The notes beneath the pieces are model-generated. The model ran no database searches. It was not told where the DNA came from and saw only the letters and a list, made by a program, of their open reading frames with translations. Made by a program: the position numbers and the translations under genes. From the NCBI GenBank assembly GCA_963971285.1, contig OZ020248.1, positions 13,888,001 to 13,952,000 on the forward strand: a stretch of DNA of 64,000 nt, written 5' to 3'. The DNA comes from Astropecten irregularis. Lineage: Eukaryota > Echinodermata > Asteroidea > Paxillosida > Astropectinidae. Below, in pieces: positions 56,440 to 64,000 of the stretch. Numbering within the stretch: the stretch's first letter is position 1; the number at the start of each line of letters is the position of its first letter.

Positions 56440-56592
56440 AATGGCGGGAGACTTTTGAGAATCGGTCTTCATGTCAACTGGTCAACGGCGCACGCAATTG
56501 TGAGCATGCGCGTGTTGTTTTGTGCCTGCGCTGTTGTGAGTGCGCGTGCGCTGTTGACATGAAGACCGATTCTCAAAAGTCTCCCATTGAAA
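56440..56592. repeat. Foldback with about 38-bp arms upstream of RPS15A
   Basis: The arms caatggcgggagacttttga and tcaaaagtctcccattg extend through gaatcggtcttcatgtcaac. The GC-rich loop is cgcgtgttgtt-like. Confidence 0.85.
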
Positions 56593-56912
56593 AGGGAGTA
56601 GGCCTACGGCGCCCAAGCCTAGCTTGCCAATATTTGGGTCAATAGCCTAGCCATGTACAGTTACGTGGTACGGTGCGTAGAACGTGTAGATGTACATGTA
56701 CGGGTATATGACATGCACTAAAGTATTGGGTCGTATGGAACAGTTTTTTAAAACCTTTTTTTCTCATCATTACAGGCATAAAATATGATAAAAAATATCA
56801 AACATATTCAAGACAGCTACTAATATATCGTGTCTAAAGTATTCAAGGGAAAATGTTGCCTACAAATCCAGATGGTTAGAGATTTTAATCACGACATACA
56901 AATGAAACTCAC

Positions 56913-56940
56913 AGGCGAGATGCGCTGAATTGGAAAGAGG
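56913..56940 (-). promoter_or_regulatory. RPS15A: Proposed RPS15A noncoding first exon with 5'TOP start
   Basis: Minus strand reads CCTCTTTCC followed by a short leader and a gtgagt donor at 56912. A pyrimidine tract at the cap is how ribosomal-protein mRNAs are translationally controlled by mTOR/LARP1. The coding exon's acceptor at 55624 requires such a leader. No start codon lies within it. Confidence 0.65.
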
Positions 56941-58130
56941 ACTAGTCAGGCGTTGTTTTCCTTAAAATATCACCGCGTATAGAAGTATGTGTCGTCTGGG
57001 TACCAGACGAATCGCTCACTGTCAACCTCGCTCTCAGCAAGCTTGCTAGCAACGTATTGTGGATAGGGGGAAATGATCTAGTCCCGGGAACGTTAATTAT
57101 CCATAATTAATTGGGCTTCATGTTTCGATGGCGACAGGTTTCGTCTGCTGCAATTTCTTGTTGGTAAGCCGTTTCTCTCATGACGAAAAAGTTACTTAAA
57201 ATGCAAAACTTTGAGATGATATTTCTCTGAACTACTCTTGACTACACATTGCCCCTTTCTGCTTGCTGCGGCTTTGCATCGATCCACTTACCAATGGCTT
57301 TTCAGTAGAACTTTTTTACTTTAGTCAACTTTTTGTTTGAGAACTGACACAAGTGGAAGTGATGTTGCAACGAATCTACGAATTCGACGAAACTAGATCA
57401 TAAACGCCCTCTATCATCCGATTCCTAATTTCGGTACCGAATTTGCAAATCTGTTAAGTGGACTCATTGCCACTCCCCACATTTTTTTAGTAAGAAGACA
57501 AAAACTAAGCCCAGCGCAGCCTCGGATCGGTGGCAGCGAGAAGTTTAGACCAATGCAGCGTGCAGTGCATGCTGCACGTGCACCGCGACCGGTGCCAATA
57601 GATTTTTTTACAAATATTTAACTCCATGTCCGGTGCCCTAAACCTCACACTTTTAACTGGAACCCAGTCTATTAAAGATGGTATTAGTGCCAACAGAATG
57701 AACGTTAGCGGAATGAACATGAACGGACGTGAACGTGGGCCGTGGGCGACTCGGACGTGTTTTTAGCCTTGCTGTCCACCTAAATGATTAAACCCAAGTT
57801 GCTTTTTGTCACAAATCGAATAAACAAAAACTAAATAAACCAATATACTGAAAATAATGTCTTTTTAACCTGACCACAAATATCTCTGAACACAACAACG
57901 GATTTGAAAATCCGCCAACGAAACTAGGATTCCTAGTTTCGTCGCACCGGATTTGCAAATCCGACGATTCCAAGATTCATTGCAACAGTGACACTGCATT
58001 GACAGTCAGTGCTGTACACTACACAAGTTACACTAGGCCTACTACTATTTATTCGTTGTTTATCTCAAAAACGTGAAACCAGATTTTGAAAAAAAAAGTT
58101 GTCTACTATAACTAACATATTTTAGGCCTA
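56941..58130. promoter_or_regulatory. Divergent promoter region, RPS15A / coiled-coil gene
   Basis: No coding sequence. A possible leader exon of the plus-strand gene ends at the gtaagc donor at 57163. A short hairpin (cgaaactaggat, tcctagtttcg) lies at about 57918-57945. Confidence 0.4.
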
Positions 58131-58189
58131 CTTTTAATCATCGAGTAACCACAAGGGAAACTGACTGAATTTAAACTTAAAGTCATTGA

Positions 58190-58316
58190 AAAGTGAACAA
58201 AGAAAAATTGACTGGAGCGGGATTCGAACCGGCGACCTCCTAAACACCTGTACGGTGTTCAGGAGGTGGCCGGTTCGAATCCCACTCCAGTCAATTTTTC
58301 TTTGTTCATATTTTAC
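58190..58316. mobile_element. Two SINE group 1 3' halves joined head-to-head
   Basis: Minus-strand and plus-strand copies of the same SINE segment form a hairpin with arms of about 56 bp (tgactggagcgggattcgaa and ttcgaatcccactccagtca) and a loop of a few bases. Confidence 0.9.
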
Positions 58317-58661
58317 TTTTAAATGAAATGTACCCTTCTTAAAGCATAGGCCTATGTGACTTTTATTTTTAAATGGTGAAAGAAGTGTTTTGTAAACAAG
58401 GCAAAACAACAACACAAACAAGAAAGTCACAACCTTACAGATTAAATAACCAAGTTAGGCCTAGTGTTTGTTTATGCTACTAGTACTTCTGAAATGTTTT
58501 TAATAGGCACTCGTTTGTTTTCCCACTTAATGTTGCCCCCAAATCAGTTATTATGATTTATATTTAAACATTCATTTTCTAAATAATTTTCTCTCATTCG
58601 ACAGGAACAGTATCATCTTGCATATTTTGAGTACACAGCATAACTCCAGCAACCAAGAAAT

Positions 58662-58802
58662 ATGGCAACTTTAACAGATGTACGTCATACTAGACGTAGA
58701 GAAAGATCATTTGCTGGAAAGCCACGACCCATTAAAAGTGGTATACCGCTGTCCAAAGTCCAACCAGTTTCACATCGCTCTGAAGTACTCTTAGATGACC
58801 AG
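58662..58802 (+). CDS. Coiled-coil gene, coding exon 1 (residues 1-47)
   Basis: It encodes a basic N-terminus, MATLTDVRHTRRRERSFAG to EVLLDDQ. It is phase 0; the full exon starts at 58605. Confidence 0.75.
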
Positions 58803-61800
58803 GTATGTACAAATATGATGAATGGTAATACTACTATGAAATCATTATTCTCGAATGGACCCCCTTCTTTTGAAAATTCCATGTATTAGATAAAAAATAT
58901 GTGAACAGAATATTAGTTTTGACGGCCCAAAAATTTGGAAGAATATTCCCCTTGAAGTTCGTTCCTGTCTAACAGTTGATTCAATTAAGAAGAAATTGAA
59001 AGCACACTTAAATTCTCCTTCTGACCTGTTTAAAATACTACTTAGAAAGTAAATCACCTTTGCCTGTATTTTCCATGTGAAGTGCCTTGAGCAGAGTTAT
59101 CTGGAAGGGTGCTATATAAGGATTTATCATTATTTATTTATTATTATTATTATTTATATGGCCAACAAGAAACACACATGTACAGTGACAATGGTGAATT
59201 TAAAAAACATACATAATTGAAAATGGGACGGAAGGTGGAAGGTAGGGGAAAGAGGTGGAGGGTGTGGAAGGAAGATGGGGGCGGGGCAGTGGAGGTTGGG
59301 GTGGGGAGTGGACGTTATTAGAGGGAGGTGGTGGAGGTTGTGGTTGGAAGGAAGGATAAAAATATACATTTCAAGCTGGACAGGGTAGGCAATATTGTTC
59401 TGTAGTAGTCAATCTCAATTTGTGCGGATGAATTAAAATGTGTCTAAAAATTTGTTTGTTTGTTTGTTTGTTTGTTTTCAGATTTGTCTGGTAGCCCAAA
59501 CGCAAGATGAGTTGGAGCGAGCGATGGCATGCTTAAACAATGCACGGAATGAACTGGAACAGACTGAGTGGAGGTCAAAGGTCAGCGATCTCAAGGCCAA
59601 GTGTGACGAGATGATTGTAATCTTGTCGGTAAGCATCGGATTGGTACTTATTTAAATCTACAGTTTGTCTTGTTTTGGTGTTTTGCTAACATTGCATCCT
59701 CTCCTGATGATGACTAGAGCAGGCTAGTCGAAACGTTAAGACCTAATTGCAAGAAGTGCGAACGAAATAGAAGTGCGAAGGTACAAACGATTATTACATG
59801 GTGTTTCCACAAACCGATCCACATACCAATTGTCACCATGCAAAGCCTCAAATCTTTCTTGAGATTACTTTTTTTGATAATAATTTTTCTTCAGGGAGAT
59901 ACAATAATGCAAATTAGGCTTGTGCTTCATTAGAGTATACTCAGTGCTTTTTCAGGTGTGATTTGAACCCACGACCTCCTGCTTTCTAGTGCAGATGCCA
60001 TACCAATAAATAGACCACCAAGCTATCTGGGGTCAGCAGGGTCAGTCGAATCCAATATCGCAGCGAGTACTCCGATTTATTTAATCGTTATTACTTTTGT
60101 TGATGAGATTTTTTTTCAAAGCCAGTTTGCCGTCATGTGTTCATGTGAAGGTTGTTTCCAAGTTGAAGGCGGAGTTGATGTACGCTAAGATTGAGCTGGA
60201 TAGAACCAGCAAAGAGGGAGGACACATTGGAGAAGCAAGGAAGAGAGTGGTGATGCTGGAAGATAGAATGGAGAATCTGCTTAGTAGATATCGCAAAATG
60301 CCCAGGAAGATACAGGTAAATGAAGATCTGTCCAAGGGCAAGAACTCTCTTAATCGTTGTCTCAGTGCCCCTGGTTGTTTTCTTGAAGCCCTCGGTCATT
60401 GCCTTGGTGGCTCTGGTCATTGCCTTGGCGGCCCTGGTCATTGCCCTGGTAACCTTGGTCATTAATTGCCCTGCTGCCTCTGGTCATTGCCTTTTTGCCT
60501 CTTGTAATTGCCTTGGTGCCCCTGGTCATTGCCTTGAAGCCCCTGGTTATTGCCTTGCTGCCTCTGGTCATTGCCTTGGTACCCCTAGTCATTGCCTTGA
60601 TGACCCTGGTCATTGCCTTAGCGCCCTTGATTTTCGCCTTAGGTCATTGCTTTGGTGCCTCTGGTCAATCACTGCCTTTGTATCCCTGGTCATTGCCTTA
60701 GTGCCACTGGTCATTACCTTGAAGCCCCTGATCATTGCCACAGTTTCTCTGGCCATCTTTTTGGTGCCCCTGCTCACTGCTTTGGTGCCACAGATTTTCG
60801 CCCCTGGTCATTGCTTTGGTGCCCCTGGTCATTACCCTTGTAGCCCCTGGTCACTGCCTTTGTTCCTTTGGTTATTGCCATGGTGCCCCTGGTCTTTGCC
60901 TTGATAAAATATTGTATTGACGTTGCTTTTGTCCTGTAGCCCTCTGCAGACAGCATAGACAATGAAGATGAAGTACAGCCAGTTGATGAACACATCACCA
61001 GCCAAACTCTCACCCCAGACACTACAGACTCCCCCTCAAAGAGAGATAAAACCCCCACGGATAATGAACAAGCCCACTTTGAACAAATAGGAACAGGAGA
61101 AGGAGATAAGGAAGGGCCCAAACCAGAACGTTCCATTCTGAAACAGGGGGTGGTGATGAGTAGCAGAGGGGGAGGTGATGCAACTGAAGAGATGTCATCT
61201 GAGAAACGGACAAGTGAGAGGAGATTGTCATTTGAGCAAGGTATGTGAGATGCACGTTGCCTAAATGTCACTGGTTCTGTCTCAGCTGTCTCAGAGTCAA
61301 ACAGAACTTGACTGGGATTGGTGATGTTTTTCAAAACAAAACAAATTACACTCAAAAGTTCAATAAAGCATATATTTAACAAGCACTCTCTCTTGCTTAT
61401 AAAAAAAATAGAATGAGTACATTACCGAGTACATTTTGAAACTAGAGCATTATGGAGCAACGGAAGCATTATGGAAGCATTATGGAAGCATTATGGGAAA
61501 TTTTGGATGGAAGTTATAGCATTGTTACAAATTGGTACTCGAGTTGTACTTGGGTTCGAGAACGAGTACAGAGTACTCCAACACTGGCATATTATACACC
61601 ATGCACAATAAGCTTCTTTTTCTCTGTACAATCACGCATATGAATAGGAATTATTTGAAGAATCATTCTCTGTCTTATTTTCTCATACCTTAGGTTCACC
61701 TTCTGGATCAAGACAGATTCTTGAGATGGGAGCAGTTTCTTCAGGAAGTGAGGTGTGAATACTCATACAATGCAGAACAAGATCTGTATTCAATTAGGCT

Positions 61801-63608
61801 CTGAAGGCAAAGAAAAAGGAACTTTTCATTACAAGAACATTATACAACAGTTTTAGGCCTAAAATAGTAATTACACCAATGAGTCAATTTGTTTGTAAAA
61901 GTCACAAACAATTTGACTTCAAACAACATCAAATGTCATGATACCTTGGAATTTGTTCAAGTTTGACAGATCCTCTCGAACATTGAACCTCAGCGTTCAA
62001 AGCTAAAAGTGTGTTACGCCCCACCATACAAACCTACATGTAATAGTGTATACATTATTCTATCCTCACGTTACAAACCCCTATAATGTTCATTGCTTTC
62101 AGATTAGGTTCTGATTATCAGAGAAAGTCCTGATAATCAGGACTTTCCCCAGCAAATTCATAGTGTGGACTCTTGCCGGGACTTGTTCCATTGCCCCCGC
62201 CAAACATGCTGGGTAAGGGGAAAATTTTGCAGTTAGAGGCTCGTAATTGATATCGCAGAGCTGTTTTCATATCATAAGTACGCATGCACTACAGCACCAT
62301 GCTCATCACACAGCCAAAACCACTTCAGCAGTGAATTGTCCCCTTAAAGCGGGGGCATTCGAACACAGTGTAGACGGTTGGTCGTAAAAACAGATAAGGC
62401 GTCTCCAAAGTCCAAACTGCCCCCGATAATCGGGACCTTGTCTGAATGCAGGGACTATAAAGCAAAAAGTCTTGATTCCATTTTTCTCCAACAACAGGTG
62501 GAAGATTCTGAAACTGATCCTGATTCTGATTCTGATCCTGATGAAGCTGCCAATGTGAACGGAGTTGAATCCAATGTATTTATCACAGAGGGTTCACTAT
62601 CAGGATTAGATGGGCATTTCAGTCAGTTACCTCTTTCTCCAAACAAAGGTAAATTAATAAACATTCAGTAAGATATTTCAGAAGCTCAATGATCTTGACT
62701 TGGAGCGAAATAGCGCTCCGCACTAATGACGTCACACAATCCCCGGATGTCAGACAAACATTGATTTTCACATGACTGTAGTGTACATGCACGTGCACAC
62801 CCACGCACGTACGTACGTGCGCATGGTTGCAATGTTTGTCTGAGGTCCGGTGCTATTTTTAGCGCAAATGCGGAGCGCTATTGTCATGTATAACTAAATC
62901 TGCTATTTCAACTTTTGAAATCTTTCAAACCTTGTTCTTGTCCTGTTGTGATTTAGCCTCTGACAAAGATCCTAATAGGATTGAAATGCATCAGGCCCTC
63001 CTGACTCCAAGCCTGTTAAAGGAAACAAATTATTAAATTTTCCATTGACATGTTCATGCTAGGTTCAAAACGTCAGGCCCTCCTTACACTTTAAGCATTT
63101 TATATATTTCAGTTTGCAGCAGTTTATTTCTTGTGTTGGACATATTTATATTGAAACTAAAGAGTAATGAAATTGAATATTACTTAATCATTTTGTAAAA
63201 GTATTTAAATTTCTTGTGATCAGGTAGCACTAATTTCAAGCAAACATATTGTCGTTTTTCCAACAGTTTTATATACATGTATGAAGTTGATGTTATTGTA
63301 ATTTGTGATCATTTAGCAATAATTTGAAATTAACATATCGTTTTGCAAACTGCTCATCAGCCTAAGTAATAAGCTGAAATTTATAAAATGCTTGCAGTTA
63401 GAAGGCCTAACGCGTTTCGATCCTAGCAGGATCTTTATCGAAGGCTAAATCGTTTTGTCAATGGTTTTTTTTATGTTATTGTAATTCATGAACATTTAGC
63501 AATTGTTTGAAACTAACAAATCGTGTTAATTTTACCTTATGCAGATGATGCTGATGAAGATAATGATAGAGATTTGGCATCAGAGTACTGGATGTCCCCA
63601 CACCACAG
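58662..63608 (+). CDS. Uncharacterised coiled-coil protein with acidic tail, 7 exons, 3' end outside window
   Basis: Exons 58662-58802, 59482-59628, 60151-60315, 60940-61240, 61694-61752, 62498-62648 and 63545-63608 join in frame to about 342 residues. I do not recognise the family. The N-terminus (1-47) is basic (RHTRRRERSFAGKPRPIKSG). Residues about 48-150 are heptad-like (ELERAMACLNNARNELEQTE, KLKAELMYAKIELDRTSKEG, MLEDRMENLLSRYRKM). The rest is Ser/Glu/Asp-rich and probably disordered (ETDPDSDSDPDEAANV), ending EYWMSPHH before the window closes. The ATG follows an acceptor at 58604, so there is an untranslated first exon, possibly ending at the gtaagc donor at 57163; that would make a divergent promoter with RPS15A. 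Confidence 0.75.
58913..59155 (+). mobile_element. 5'-truncated non-LTR (LINE) retrotransposon 3' end
   Basis: The frame encodes FDGPKIWKNIPLEVRSCLTV and SIKKKLKAHL to a stop at 59052, a typical LINE reverse-transcriptase C-terminus. A short 3' UTR (gtgctatataagg) ending in a (tta)n tail follows. Confidence 0.75.
59482..59628 (+). CDS. Coiled-coil gene, exon 2 (residues 48-96)
   Basis: It encodes VAQTQDELERAMACLNNARN and DLKAKCDEMIVILS. A run of (tttg) repeats precedes the acceptor. Confidence 0.8.
59700..59862. repeat. D-family fragment
   Basis: It has gatgactagagcaggctagt and gtgtttccacaaaccgatcc. Confidence 0.75.
59905..60048 (-). mobile_element. SINE group 5
   Basis: It has gatttgaacccacgacctcc and ccaccaagctatctggggtc, a tRNA-like head on the minus strand. 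Confidence 0.65.
60151..60315 (+). CDS. Coiled-coil gene, exon 3 (about residues 97-151)
   Basis: It encodes KLKAELMYAKIELDRTSKEG and MLEDRMENLLSRYRKM. The acceptor is uncertain: 60151 and 60163 both keep phase 0. The donor is followed by a 21-bp tandem array. Confidence 0.7.
60366..60890. repeat. 21-bp minisatellite
   Basis: The unit is CTGGTCATTGCCTTGGTGGC plus one base. Multiples of 3 keep a 194-codon frame open (60320-60904), encoding hydrophobic heptads. It starts about 50-70 bp past the exon 3 donor. Confidence 0.92.
60940..61240 (+). CDS. Coiled-coil gene, exon 4 (about 100 residues)
   Basis: It encodes a low-complexity polar segment starting PSADSIDNEDEVQPVDEH and ending SERRLSFEQ. 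It has a clear acceptor (gtcctgtag) and ends in phase 1. Confidence 0.75.
61694..61752 (+). CDS. Coiled-coil gene, exon 5
   Basis: This 59-nt exon encodes SPSGSRQILEMGAVSSGSE. Frames fit both neighbours. Confidence 0.65.
62110..62460. repeat. Relative of the 96-bp satellite unit
   Basis: It has cctgataatcaggactttcc and cgggacttgtt at one end, ccgataatcgggaccttgtc at the other, in inverted arrangement, so it is probably the parent foldback element. Confidence 0.7.
62498..62648 (+). CDS. Coiled-coil gene, exon 6
   Basis: This acidic segment encodes VEDSETDPDSDSDPDEAA and FITEGSLSGLDGHFSQLP. It ends in phase 1. Confidence 0.7.
62703..62883. repeat. L-family foldback
   Basis: The arms aatagcgctccgcactaatg and gcaaatgcggagcgctatt are inverted. 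It contains TGACGTCA. Confidence 0.8.
63545..63608 (+). CDS. Coiled-coil gene, exon 7, last in window
   Basis: It encodes DDADEDNDRDLASEYWMSPH and ends in phase 2 at a gtatgt donor. The gene continues past 64000. Confidence 0.65.
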
Positions 63609-63757
63609 GTATGTATGCGCTAAGACAAAACAAAACAAGAAACAAGAAAATATAATGTAAAAATATGCAACACAAATAGTGTTGGTTTGGGTCCACGTTG
63701 TTGAGAAGAAATTCCCGTTGCTAGATGTTGTATATCTGTACACATGTATTATCACAT

Positions 63758-64000
63758 TCCATTCTAATCATCAAATAACCACAAGAGAAACTGACTGGGT
63801 TAACTTGAATCATTGAAAGATGAACAGTGAAAATATGACTGGAGCGGGATTCGAACCTGCGACTCCCTTGAATACCGTACCAGTGCTCTACCAACTGAGC
63901 TATCCAGCCATTGGTGGTGTCCCTAATAGTCAATTATCTTTGTTGGCTTGGCTGTCAGAAGCCATGTAACCACTCACATACCACTATATCCCAAGGATCA
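63758..64000 (-). mobile_element. SINE group 1, runs off the window
   Basis: It has aaccacaagagaaactgact, the B-box complement gggattcgaacctgcgac and the A-box complement ctctaccaactgagctatcc. Confidence 0.8.

Noticed and set aside
60320-60904. 194-codon hydrophobic repeat protein
   Set aside because: It is the 21-bp minisatellite in frame; splice donors and the downstream acceptor place it inside an intron.
63840-63912. tRNA gene
   Set aside because: The A and B boxes belong to SINE group 1; the same head recurs in seven other degenerate copies with the SINE body attached, and the cloverleaf is imperfect.

Overview
This is a stretch of animal nuclear genome. It holds five spliced genes with GT-AG introns, compact conserved exons, large introns packed with interspersed repeats, and no bacterial operon structure. 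Protein sequences are close to vertebrate orthologues but not vertebrate. The many tRNA-headed SINEs, hAT-like and foldback elements fit a marine invertebrate, probably a deuterostome such as an echinoderm or hemichordate. The species is an inference, not something I can prove from the window.

Layout: positions 759-41640 (minus strand) carry 30 coding exons of IFT140, a retrograde intraflagellar-transport (IFT-A) subunit. They encode about 1,343 residues in one continuous frame; the C-terminal exon(s) lie beyond the left edge. CBY1 (Chibby; plus strand, 44323-45920) lies head-to-head with IFT140, so two ciliary genes diverge from one intergenic region. TOMM22 (minus, 47971-50897) is tail-to-tail with CBY1, and RPS15A (minus, 51961-55613, with a 5'TOP-like leader exon near 56940) follows. 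An unidentified coiled-coil/acidic protein gene (plus, 58662-63608, open at the right edge) diverges from RPS15A.

The introns are mostly transposon. I see at least five SINE groups, more than a dozen families of short foldback (MITE-like) elements with terminal inverted repeats, three hAT-like insertions with target-site duplications, one LINE 3' end, and one very young 1.88-kb LTR retrotransposon. Its two 554-bp LTRs are identical by eye, and its only ORF fuses a Gag N-terminus to an integrase C-terminus across a junction that contains an inverted piece of the LTR.

The most unusual patterns are as follows. (1) All four minisatellites in the window (units of 41, 96, 10/40 and 21 bp) sit just downstream of a 5' splice site. 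(2) The 96-bp satellite multiplies an exact kappa-B-type decamer. (3) A foldback element with a perfect 8-bp duplication sits 4 nt inside a splice donor. (4) Young elements are nested in older foldback families, which gives a readable insertion order.
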